Assembly: GCA_965112735.1 (NCBI GenBank)
Contig: OZ218960.1
Span: forward strand, 2,294,001 to 2,358,000
Reading direction: 5' to 3'
DNA: 64,000 nucleotides
DNA from: Phaeosaccion multiseriatum
Lineage: Eukaryota; Ochrophyta, other classes
A program made the translations under genes and the position numbers. Below the pieces are notes generated by a model. It was not told the DNA's origin. It saw only the letters and a program-made list of their open reading frames with translations, and did not search any database. This document shows, one piece after another, positions 40,452 through 51,081 of the stretch. How positions within the stretch are numbered: position 1 is the first letter of the stretch; each line of letters opens with the position of its first letter.

Positions 40452-40731
40452 TCGTCAGTGGAGTAACAGTCGTTTCTAGCAAGTGCTTGGTGCTTGTAGG
40501 CCATTTGCTTCTGAGGGCCGCCAATGGGGGGGGGGCTGGGGGGAAGCGGAGAGGAGGGCGGCTACGAAGGAAGACTAGGCAGGGTTTCTGCCGCCGTAGA
40601 GGCCCGCACTGTCCTGTACTGTCCTGCACTGTCCTGTACTGTCCTGCACTGTCGGCTTTGCCTGGCCGGTCAACATGATGCACATCTCGCACGAGATGAT
40701 CCAGTCGAGATTGGTTTCGACAGAGAGAGGC

Positions 40732-40779
<48 letters not shown>

Positions 40780-41135
40780 GCCAGCAGCTAGAGCGTGCCC
40801 CACTGCGGGAGCCGCCCAAAGCCGTGTCAGCTCTGGTCACTCTTCTGAGGCAGTAGCCATAGCAACCCATTCTCAGCCCCCTTGTATGGATAGCTCAGTT
40901 CCAACCCAGCCACCTTAGGAGGGGTTGCATCATTAAAGAACAATCGGCATCAACCCAGCCACCTTACAACTGTAGGAGGGGTTGCATCGCTAAAGAACAA
41001 AGTATGCTTGTTGATGTTTTTGATTAGTGCTGGCGGTTACGCAGAAAGAATGCGAGAGGCACCAGGAGCACAGGTTCGGCTGCGGCTCTACGGACTTGGA
41101 AGGGATGGATAGATGGCACTGCATGGCCCTCTCCT
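40452..41135. other. Convergent intergenic interval with short tandem repeats
   Basis: It holds TGTCCTGTAC/TGTCCTGCAC repeats at 40613-40662, a GA run at 40733-40775, and a duplicated 42-50 bp segment (40902-40943 and 40951-41000). No gene is supported. Confidence 0.6.
40902..41000. repeat. Direct repeat of about 42-50 bp
   Basis: Both copies begin CAACCCAGCCACCTTA and end AAAGAACAA. The second has an 8-bp insertion and two substitutions. They lie downstream of the P2 gene and may belong to its 3' untranslated region. Confidence 0.8.
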
Positions 41136-42420
41136 CTAGTAGTCTCCTCCCTCCTCGCCTCCGAACATGTCCATGCCTCCTCCCATGTCGACCTCTGAGA
41201 GAGCGTAGGGCACATAGAAGAGGGAGGGCAGAGGGCAGAGGGCAGATAGAACAGACACGGACGAAAGAGCGACGGTATGGAACGAAATGGGGGACAAGCG
41301 TGAGCTGAGCTATGCCAGGTGCGAACACGGACGGTGAGCGCAGAGGCGAAGAGGGGCGGAAGGAGAGAGAGAGAGAGAGAGGAGTGCTGCGGCAAATGCA
41401 ACTGCTAGACTGGACTGGTCCTCGGGCTGAGGACAGCGACTCGAAGCCCTGCTGCTTGTGTGCTCAGGCAGGCTAGCCGTGGAACGAGCGAGCGAGCGGC
41501 AGTGTAGCTGATGGAAAGATACACCTCTGCCCGTGCCAGTCCCTCAAGTCAGTCAGTCAGTCAGTCCGTCAAAGTCCGTGGACAAGCCTCCAGCCATTCA
41601 GCCAGTCAAGTCAGCCAGTCAGTCCGATAAGCCTTGAGTGTGTCCCTCGTACCTTCCTCCTCCTCCTTCTTCTCCTCCTCCACAGGGGCCGCCTCTCCAT
41701 CTCCTCCGCCCCCTCCCCCGCCTCCTCCACCTCCACCTCCTCCACCGAACTTGGCGAGCTTTTCGGTTCCGGCAGCAATGACCTCATCGAGGCTCTGTGG
41801 AGGGGACGAACAGAGGGAAATGGGGAAATGGGTGCATAAGAGTGGGTAAGTATCAAGGCGGTAATTCGTTGGGCAGTGATGAACTACACAGAAGATGGGC
41901 ATACATGGAAGGGAGGGGGGGATGCGGACAGAGACGCGTGCCCCCAAGAGATCCCTACAGAGGAGAGAGAGCACCGCCTGCGCTCTTCGTTTCGCCATCC
42001 CCACTGCGCCAACTGACTCACCTTGCCGTCCATGTCCTTGAGCAGGGTGGTAAGCCTCTCCTCGTCGACCTGGGAGAGAGTCGAAGGCACGATACAGCAA
42101 GGACCCAGCGCTCAAGCACATCAGTGTAAGCGTGAATGTTTGTGATACTCCGCAACAACATTTCTGCCTCCCACAACAGTCCCTGCCCAATCTTCGCCTC
42201 CCTCTAGGGAGAGCCTCTTCAACGACGCTACCGAGCCCCCATGAAGCGGGAAGGTCGCCACCCCACCCTCAGCCCTCGACTCTGCGAACGTCCATGGACT
42301 GGACGCTCAGCCTTCCCTTACCTCAATGCCTACCGCCTCGAGGGCCTTGGTGACGTCCTCCTTGGAAGGGGCGGCATTGCCGCCAAGCACCAACATCATG
42401 TACACAGCCAGGTGACGCAT
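41136..42420 (-). CDS. RPP2: 60S acidic ribosomal protein P2
   Basis: Exons 42420-42322, 42069-42022, 41794-41653 and 41194-41136; phases agree; 115 residues. The N-terminal dimerisation domain is clear: MRHLAVYMMLVLGGNAAPSK, DVTKALEAVGIEVDEERL, LLKDMDGKSLDEVIAAGTEKLAKF. A glycine-rich hinge and an acidic Lys/Glu segment follow. P2 forms the ribosomal stalk with P0 and P1 and recruits translation GTPases. The C terminus reads MGGGMDMFGGEEGGDY instead of the common SDDDMGFGLFD, keeping the M-G/F-G pattern but adding six residues. The length is typical of the family. Confidence 0.96.
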
Positions 42421-42815
42421 CTGTGGGCCACAAGGGAGGAGGAAGAAAAGGATAGACGGGGTCAGAGGGTCGACAGCGCCCATCGACCAACCAAGACAAC
42501 ACACAAACGAGCGCGAGAAGAGGGTGAAAAGAGTGCTGGCCTTGCCCATGTACTTCCCACAGCGCCTTCTCCTCCCTGGCACTCTCCTCATCCCAAACGC
42601 CTGCCATGCACCGCCCCTCACCTTGAATCAATTAAGGACTTTGTCCTGAAACAAGAGCAGTGAGCCCCAATAGCCACAGCTTGAGAAACCCACCCCCCTG
42701 GGGAGAATCACAGATGGACCACCAACTCACTAAGCCGCCGCCGATGAAAACAATCAATCGTCCCACCCAAGAAGCGCTCATGGAGGAATAACCATAAGAA
42801 GGCCTCTCATGGGCA
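42421..42815. promoter_or_regulatory. Shared 5' region of the P2 and PTB-like genes
   Basis: Divergent ATGs at 42420 (-) and 42816 (+) leave 395 bp that must contain both promoters. I see no clear TATA box or coding exon. Confidence 0.5.
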
Positions 42816-42936
42816 ATGAATAATCCACTCAAGAGGCCGATTCCCTCCTCGTCCCGGGAGGGGGCGGAGGAGGAGAGCGGGGCGGAGACGGGGGAGGCGG
42901 CGCACCCCAAGAGGGCAAGGGATGTGCCCGTCGACG

Positions 42937-42975
<39 letters not shown>

Positions 42976-43225
42976 CGGAAGGGCAGTCGGATCAGCAACA
43001 TGAAGGTCAGGCGAAGTACCAATCACTGCCACAGCAGCAGGCCTCCGCAGAGCAGCATCTATACCACCAGCATCAGGGTCAGCATCAGCAGCAGCACCAG
43101 CAGCAGCAACCTTACGCGGCACCACAAGCGCCTTCGTACGGAAGGCAAGGCTACAGTGCTCAATACGGAGTTTCTTATTATGGATATGCCGCTCCACCCC
43201 CCGACCAAGGGCAGCCCTACCCACC

Positions 43226-43257
<32 letters not shown>

Positions 43258-43466
43258 CGGGCATGTACGAGACACATGCCCAGCCGTTCGGTCACCCCCA
43301 GCAGTACTTTACGGGTCCAGGATACGTGACGCGGCAACTGCCTCTACCGCAGCAGGAGGGGCCGCAGCTACCTCACTCGGCTCAGCAGCAGCAGCAGTTG
43401 GTGGTACAGCACCAGTTCCTGCCCCTGCCTGCGCCGTCTGTACAGGGGACCACCTCCGCGGCGGTA

Positions 43467-43498
<32 letters not shown>

Positions 43499-43558
43499 AT
43501 GGGAAGGAGGGAACGGGTACCCTCACGGCCATCCCTCCCACAGCCCCTACTCAGACGT

Positions 43559-43590
<32 letters not shown>

Positions 43591-43843
43591 CGCCGCCCCC
43601 ACAGGCTCTGCGACCCCAGTTTTACCCACCGCAGCAGCAGCAGCCGCAGCAGCTTTCTTCACAGCAGTACATGCCTTCGCGCCCTCCCCAGCAGCCTTTG
43701 CATTACCCGCAAGAGCAGCAGTATCCCTACCACCCTTCCCCTCATCATCATCATCATCCTCATCAACAGCACCAGCAGCAGCAGCCGCGGTACCTTCCCC
43801 ACGGTGCGAACCGCTCGTCCCAGGCTAGCCCTATACCCTCCAT

Positions 43844-43878
<35 letters not shown>

Positions 43879-46800
43879 TAGCAGCACCAGTAGCGGCGCC
43901 GGCACTAGCGACAACGACGACAATGCCGGAGGCCTCCCCCCGCCGCCCTGGCTCCGACAACCCCAGCCCTGTGGTACTGGCTCGCCTCAGCAACGTGCTG
44001 CAGCCCGTCACCATCGAGAGGATCCGCGAGGTCTTCTCTCGACACGGCAGGGTCATGAAGGTAAGTAAGTAACTCGAGTTAGTTAGTTCGTTAGTTACCC
44101 CGGCCTCTCTCCTCTCTCCTCTCTCCTCTCTCCTTGTGTTCGTCTCGTCTTCTCTCCTCGTCTTGGGGGACTAGTAGAGCTGCTTGCCTTCTTGCCCGCC
44201 TCTGCCTCAGCTCTCCCTCTCCCCCTCCTCCCTCCCTCCCTGTCTTTTTTAGATCGTCATGTTCGACAAAGGCTCAGGGCTGCAAGTACTTGTGCAGTTC
44301 GCGACTGTGCGGCAGGCCGTAGACGCGCACGGCCAGCTTGACATGCTTGACATGGAGGGGGGGGGCTCCCAGGGAGGCGGCTGCAACCAGCTGCGGGTGG
44401 GCTACAGCAACCTCACGAGCATCACCGTTAAGGCCAACTGCAGCACGTCATGGGACTACGCAGTCCCCTCCTCCTCCTCCTCCTCCTCCTCCTCCTCCTC
44501 CTCCTCCTCATCTGGGGCTGTGGGCGGGCGGGGAGTTGGGGGCGGCTCTCTTGTTCCCACCGCCACTCTTGCTGCAGTGGATGCATTTGGCCACCCCACC
44601 ACGCCCACGCGCACATGCACCCCCCCGCCTCAGGGCGTTTTGTCGGGCTTGTCGGATTTGTCGGGCTTCAGTATGCTCATGCCGTCGTCCACTGGTGCCC
44701 ACTCTGCCCCGAGGGAGGTGTTCCCCTTCCCCTTCCCCACCCAAGCCGCCCTCGGAGGTGGTGCTGCTGCTGCTGCTGGTGCTGCTGCTCCCAAGGGCCC
44801 GGATGGCAGCAGAGGGCACAAGGCCTCGCGCACGCGCCCACCCCCCACCTCTACGCCCCCCTCGGGGAGCAAGCGGGGGGCAGCCCCCCAAAGGACTTCA
44901 TCGGCTCGGAAACCCCCATCCGCCGCCGCCGGACACCCCAGGTTAGAGAGCGCCTTAGTCGTGCCCCTCCCCCCCCTCCCCCCTCCCCCCTCCTTCCTTC
45001 CACTGCCCCCTCCCCCCCCCCTCTGCCCCTCCCCCCCCCCCCGATGCCCCCCTCTCATCAAAGCTTTGCCTTTTCCGTGCGCCCTGCGGGATTACCCCCC
45101 CGCATCGCCCCCCCCCCTTGCACCTGCATTTTCACCCCCATTCATCACCATTTGTGTTGTCTGGTGTGGTCTAAATGCGTAATCTGGGTGTGGCATCCCC
45201 ACTGCCCCCCCCCGCCCCCGCTCCATCCTTTCCGGGTTTGTTTTCCCCTCTCTCCCTCCCTCTCTCCCTCCCTCTCTCCCTCCCTCTCTCCCTCCCTCCC
45301 TCCCTCCCTTCCTTCCCCCCCTCCCTCCCCCTCCCTCCCTCCCTCCCTCTCTCCCTCCCTCCCCCCCTCTCTCCCTCCCTTTCTCCCTCCCTCCCTTTCT
45401 CCCTCCCTCCCTTTCTCCCTCCCTCCCTCCCTCCCTCCCTCCCTCCCTCCCTCCCTCCCTCCCTCCCTCCCTCCCTCCCTCCCTCCCTCCCTCCCTCCCT
45501 CCCTCCCTCCCTTCCTTCCCCCCCTCCCTCCCCCTCCCTCCCTCCCTCTCTCCCTCCCTCTCTCCCTCCCTCCCTCCCTCCCTCCCTCCCTTCCTTCCTC
45601 CCTCTTCCGTTCGACCGCCACGGTCATCATGTCTGGGATACCGCCTCTCCTCCTCATCCCCTCACTCACTCACTCCTGCCGTGTGAAGACACCGGCGGCC
45701 TCCACCTTTGCTCGACCCTTGGCAAGTACACGAAGGGGCGAATGAAGGGGTGGGTGAAGGAGGTAGTGAGGGGTTCGGTCTCCAAGACATGCGGGGCGCA
45801 CAGGAAGGGGGAGTAGGGGGAGGGGCAGGGGGGGGGGGGGGAGAAAGGGGGACGACAAGTAGACGAGCGGAGAGTGGGGCGGAGGGGGGACAAGGGGAAC
45901 GCCCCTTCACCCCTTCTGCGGGAGGGAGCAAGCAAAAGAAACTCAAGAGCAATACCGCCAGTCCAGGGAGGGACAAGGGCCGTGGAGAAGCGGAGGCAGC
46001 CGCAGGGGCAGGAAGCTCTTCCCTCCTTTGTGACGATGGGAAGGACGGAGATAGAGACAAGGGGAAAGAGAAGGATGAGGGAGGAGGAGACAAGGGGAAG
46101 CGGAAGGGGAAGGACGAGGGCAGCGACGGGGAGGGTAGTGCTGCAGATGATCACCTAGCCGCTGCCACGGCCAAGGTTAGGGTCAGCGATCCAGCCGAGG
46201 CAAAGGGGGGCAGGGGGAGCAGGGGGAGCAGGGGGAGCAGGGGGGGGCACTTCCCTCCAGGGCCTGAGGTTGCGGTGGGCCAGGCAATGGTATGGGTAGG
46301 GGTAGGGGCGAAGGGAAGGGAGAGAGAGAACGATGCGGAGGAGGGCAATGGCAAGAAGACCAAGACGGGACAGGGGGAGAGACATGAAGGAGGTCACAGG
46401 GTAGCCACACGGACAGCAAGGGGTTCGGTAGCACCGGCACCAGTGGCATCGGCAGCAGCAGTACCACCAGGACCAGTCGTAGTAGCGGAACTACCACCAC
46501 CAGTAGTAGGAGGAGGAGCAGCAGGAGGAGGAGGACAACCACCACCACCACCACCACCAGCAGCAGCAGTAGCAGCAGCACCAGCAGAAGCAGCAGCAGC
46601 AGGAGCAGCAGTTGGTGATACAACAACAGTAGGAACGCCCCCGGCGTCGGGGAAGGAGAAGGGCGCGGGAGAACGGAGGCCCGCACCGGTGGGAAGCGCG
46701 TCGAGGGCAAGAATACGGAGCAGACCGACTGAGGAGGAGGAGGAGGAGGAGGAGGAGGAGACTGAACAAGAAGGGGGAGGGAGAGAGGGAGAGAGGGACT

Positions 46801-49749
46801 CGGCTGCTGGGGGACAGAGAGAGCAGGAGGAAGCTGTTGTCTTGGGGGACGAAGGGGAAGGAGGAGTGGGACGAGGAGGGGGGTTGGGGCAGGAGGAGGA
46901 AGGGGAAGGAGAGGTAGGGCGGGGAGAGGAGGACACGCGAGTGCTGTTGTCGAGAAAGAAGCGTCAACGAAAGGGCAGCACACGAGGAGGCGGAGGCGCT
47001 GACAGCGACGACCAAGAGGGGCCGGGGGGTTGGGAGCGAAGAACCAGAGAGAAGACAGGCGAGGAAGGGGACGAGGAGGACAAGGAGGGAGGAGAGAGAG
47101 AGGAGCAACGAATAATAGACAAGACCGGCAAGGAAGGGGACAGACAGGACGACGAGGGAAGAGGAGAGAGAGAGAGGCGAAAGCTCATCCTCCTCGAGGA
47201 GCACGGGGTTGAGGAGGAGACGGAAGCTCAAGTTGATGTTGAAGTGGAAGTTGAAGTTGAGGTTGAAGCTGGTGGGGGAGCTGGAGGAGAGACCAAGCAG
47301 GAGAAGGAGAAGGAGAAGGGCGCCCGCACACACGCACACGCACACGCACATGCTGACGAGGGCGGCGAGGACGGGGCAGGGGTAGGGGGAGAGGTAGAGG
47401 CAGGGGTAGAGGAAGAGGCAAGAGCCAGGAGGGAGGAAGACGGGCCGGGCGAAGAGGAGGGAGAGGAGGGGGGCGGAGGCCGGGAGGGGGGCGGCTCGGT
47501 GGCGGCGGCATTGGCTTCAGCAGCGGCAGTTGGTGATACAGCGACTGTGCAGGGAGGAGAAGCAGTTGATACAGCAGCTCCACCAGCAGCGGCGGGGGGA
47601 GAAGCGACTGGTGATACAACAGTAGCAGTTGGTGATACAGCAGCACTGGTGGAAGGACACGCAACAATTGGTGATACAGCAGCCTCGGCATCTGTTGCGG
47701 CAGGAGTTGGTGGAGAAGCCGCGGCAGCCACCGCGCCTACCACCAAGAGGAGGGCTGACGAGGGAGGGACGGGGACAGGGATGGCAATGGACGGGGCCGT
47801 TGGGGAGGCAGAGAGAGAGGGAGAGGGAGGGCCGCTCCGAGAAGAGCCTGTGTGGGCACTGGAGCAAGAGGCTTGGCTGGCTGCGACGCCACCCGGGGCA
47901 TCCTCTGTGCTGCTTGTACATGGGGTGGATACTCAGCAGGTCACGCCACAGGCTTTGTTTCAGCTCTTCGGCGTGTATGGGGACGTACTCAAGGTTAAGA
48001 TGGTGAGGGAGGGAGGGAAGGAGAGGGAGAGAGGGGGAGGGAGCTAGAGAGGGGGAGGGAGGGAGAGAGGGGGAGGGAGGGAGAGAGGGGGAGGGAGCGA
48101 GAGAGGGGGAGGGAGGGAGGGAGGGAGGGAGGGAGGGAGGGAGGGAGGGAGGAAACCTGTCGTTCTGGATTGGCAGCACGTTTTTTTAGCGTCTCTCCCG
48201 GCTCTACCTCGCACCTCTCTGGTAGACACGTGACACGCACCCTCTTTGCGTCTGCCCTGCTCCTCAATCCAACGCCATGCTGTCTGCCCCTCCGCACCCT
48301 CCCTCCCTCCCTCCCTCCCTCCCTCCCTCCCTCCCTCCCTCCCTCCCTCCCTCCCTCCCTCCCTCCCTCCCATCCTCATCCTCCCTCCCTCCCTCCCTCT
48401 CTCCCTCCCTCCCTCCCTCCCTCTCTCCCTCCCTCTCTCCCTCCCTCCCTCTCTCCCTCCCTCTCTCCCTCCCTCCCTCCCTCCCTCCCTCCCTCCCATC
48501 CTCCCTCCCTCCCTCCCATCCTCATCCTCCCTCCCTCCCTCCCTCCCTCCCTCCCTCTCTCCCTCCCTCTCTCCCTCCCTCCCTCCCTCCCTCCCTCCCT
48601 CCCTCCCTCCCTCCCTCCCTCCCATCCTCTTCCTCCCTCCCCCTCAGCGACGCACTCGAGGCGGAATGGCTCTTGTGCAGATGAAGTTTGGTGTGCAGGC
48701 GGCGAATGCTGCTCGCTTCCTCAGTGGGAGAGCTCTCTGTGGACAGGAGCTCAGGGTGGAGGTGTCCACGTTGGAGGGCATTCGGGTAAGGGAGGGAGGG
48801 AAGGGAGGGAGGGAGGGAGGAAGAAAAGGGGGAGAGGGGCAGGAGGAAGTGCTGTTTTCCTCCCGTCGGAGTGGCCTTCTCCCAGTGCACCCGCCCAGCC
48901 GCCGAATCTCTCCTGTCCTGTCCTCTCCTCTCCTCTCCTCTCCTCTCCTCTCCTCTCCTCTCCTCTCCTCTCCTCTCCTCTCCTCTCCTCTCCTCCCCTC
49001 TCCTCTCCTCTCCTCTCCTCTCCTCTCCTCTCCTCTCCTCTCCCCCCTTCTCCTCACCTCTCCCCTCCTTTTCTCTTCTCTCCTGTCCTGTCCTCTCCTG
49101 TCTTCTCCTTTCCTCTCTCTCCTCCCTTCCCCTCTCCTCTCCTCTCCTCTCTCCTCTTCTCTTCTCTTCTCTCCTGTCCTGTCCTGTCATGTCATGTCCT
49201 GTCCTCTCCTCTCATCTTCTCTCCTCTCCTCTCATCTTCTCTCCTCTCCTCCCGTCTCCTCTCCTCTCCCCTCCTCTCCCCTCCCCTCCCCTCCCCTCCC
49301 TCCTTTCCCCTCCCCTCCCCTCCCCTCCCCTCCCCTCCCCTCCCCTCCCCCCTCCCCCCCCCTCCCCCTCCCCTCCCCTCCCCCCCCCCCCCCCCCCCTC
49401 CAACCAGGACCCCTCCGCCGTGGAGTTCGGACACCTCTCATCACTCCACCGCTTCTCCGACACGACAACCCCAGACGACCCCTTCTATCGTGATCACCTG
49501 TGCAACCCAGGCCCGACCCTCATCTGCTCGGGCTTGCCTCCCGCCCTGCCTGGCGAGGAGCTAACGACACTCTTTAGTCGGCATGGGCCGGTGGCGAGCC
49601 TGGACATTGACGCGGTGAGCAATGTTGCGGTTGTGCAGATGGAGTCAGTGGGGCCGGCGCTACATTCGCTCATCATGACACACGGGTTAAGGTTTAAGGG
49701 GCATGTGTTGAGTGTGCGCTTCTTTAACGCTGCCTCTCTCAGGCACTGA
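42816..49749 (+). CDS. Polypyrimidine-tract-binding-like RNA-binding protein with giant inserts
   Basis: Five exons, phases consistent: 42816-44060, 44253-44941, 45689-48002, 48648-48785, 49408-49749; about 1575 residues. Exon 1 is a Gln/Pro/Tyr-rich head. It ends in the first half of an RRM (VVLARLSNVLQPVTIERIREVFSRHGRVMK), completed by IVMFDKGSGLQVLVQFATV and LRVGYSNLTSITVKAN, a close match to PTB RRM2. A Gly/Glu/Arg-rich insert of about 900 residues follows. A PTB RRM3-type domain comes next: SVLLVHGVDTQQVTPQALFQ, LFGVYGDVLKVKM, then MALVQMKFGVQAANAARFL. Exon 5 holds an RRM4-type domain (PTLICSGLPPALPGEELTTLF, VAVVQMESVGPAL, GHVLSVRFFN). RRM1 is not seen. PTB proteins bind CU-rich RNA and regulate splicing. 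The insert carries many copies of the VGDTA form of the dispersed motif. The start of exon 3 is set by phase. Confidence 0.88.
45240..45608. repeat. (CCCT)n polypyrimidine intron in the PTB-like gene
   Basis: Almost pure CCCT and CTCC repeats on the sense strand form most of the intron before exon 45689-48002. Confidence 0.95.
47526..47682 (+). repeat. Cluster of dispersed-motif copies in coding sequence
   Basis: Four copies of GTTGGTGATACA or close variants (47526, 47603, 47624, 47663) within 160 bp encode repeated VGDTA/TGDTT/IGDTA peptides in the low-complexity insert of the PTB-like protein. Confidence 0.85.
48003..48647. repeat. Intron with mirror GGGA then CCCT arrays
   Basis: The intron starts with GGGA repeats (48003-48152) and, after about 140 bp of ordinary sequence, ends with CCCT repeats (48299-48640) reaching the acceptor CCCTCAG. 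The two halves are complementary and could pair in RNA. Confidence 0.9.
48915..49400. repeat. (TCTCC)n / (TCCCC)n pentamer array in the PTB-like gene
   Basis: Nearly 490 bp of TCTCC then TCCCC repeats on the sense strand run up to the acceptor CAACCAG before the last exon. Confidence 0.95.
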
Positions 49750-51081
49750 GGGCCGCGCACTGAGCTAGTGATGGCTCTTGTGCTGCTGACACCCTTGGGT
49801 ACTGAGCTAGTGCAGATGCAGGAACTGAGGCCTTGGGGCTATACTGAGGTAGTAGCTAGGTACAGATGCACGCAGGAACTGAGACAGGAAGGTGTGCTCA
49901 GTGCACGCCCTTCAGTAAGGCTTGAATTATTAGCTGAACTGTGAATAACGGATTAGTCGATCGATTGTTGATCGATGGCACGGGAGGAGAAGCGATTGAA
50001 GGTCCTGGTGATCGGCCGGGGTTAGCTAGGACCGGCTTGCACGCGCGCGCGCGTAATTGCCTATGGCCTACTGCTGCTGCGGCTGCTGCTGTCCTCCTTC
50101 AGAGGAGAGGCAACGCATGTTGCAGAGCACGCATATTTAATTAACTAATTAACTCGTTTGTTTGTAATAAATCTATGGCAAACACTTTTAAAGTAAAAAA
50201 CCATGTGTGTCCGCACCTTTCCCGCACACTTTGTGCACATTGCTTGTGCCAGGGGACAGACACCCACACCCTGCATACATACATACAATAGACAGAGGTA
50301 GACAGATACAGTTGTAGGAGAGAACATATATACAATAGACAGAGGTAGACAGATACAGTTGTAGGAGAGAACATATATACAATAGACAGAGGTAGACAGA
50401 TACAGTTGTAGGAGCAGAAAGGACAGGATTTCGTGCATGTGTGTTATATTTCGCTTCATATTTTACTATTTTACAGAAGCTTCGAAGATCAAATCGAAAT
50501 TTCATGGATTTTTTTATAAACAAGCCTCAAGTAAGTCCGTGATTCTCAAAGCCTCGCTCCACAGACACTCGCCAACAGGCTCCCCTTCCCTCCCTCCCCA
50601 TCCGCCGAAGCTTCGTGGTCCTCCTCTTAACCCGCCCTTGACTTCTTCTTCCTCCCGTCCCCTCCCTTCCTCCCCTGCCCCTGTCAGCAGCTGCATCCGA
50701 GGGGGTTGAATCATGACTTGCTCCGGAGCCCCCCTGGGCATGCCCCCCTGGGCTGGGCATGCCCCCCTGGTCCTCATCACACGCGCCCCCACCCCCCATG
50801 GAAGCGAGCCTGCGATGCATGGCAGGCAAGCACCACCGCAGCCACAGGCGGTACCAATGCCAGACCGCACCAACTCCAATGTAGCAACAGCGTAGCAGCA
50901 GCCAGACCCAGTTGCAACGAAACAACAGCCATACCACCAACAGCTGTACGACCCCAGCTGTATATAGTGCAGCGTAACAACCATATGCTTTGCTTCGTCC
51001 GTACCGATAGTAACACAAGCTCCCCTTTCCCTCTGTCCTGTCCTGTCGCTCTGTCACTCGGTAACTCTTCCTCCATGCATG
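49750..51081. other. Convergent intergenic interval
   Basis: It contains repeated GAGCTAGTG words just after the PTB-like stop, an AT-rich patch (50128-50190, possible poly(A) region), and a 47-bp tandem repeat. No coding exon is supported. Confidence 0.6.
50284..50414. repeat. 47-bp tandem repeat, about 2.8 copies
   Basis: Units at 50284-50330, 50331-50377 and 50378-50414 begin TACAATAGACAGAGGTAGAC. The first two are identical; the third diverges after about 37 bases. Confidence 0.9.

Noticed and set aside
45240-49400. Pro/Ser/Leu-rich frames through the CCCT and TCTCC arrays
   Set aside because: The PTB-like exons are accounted for by phase-consistent splicing around these arrays; the frames only reflect absence of stops in pyrimidine repeats.
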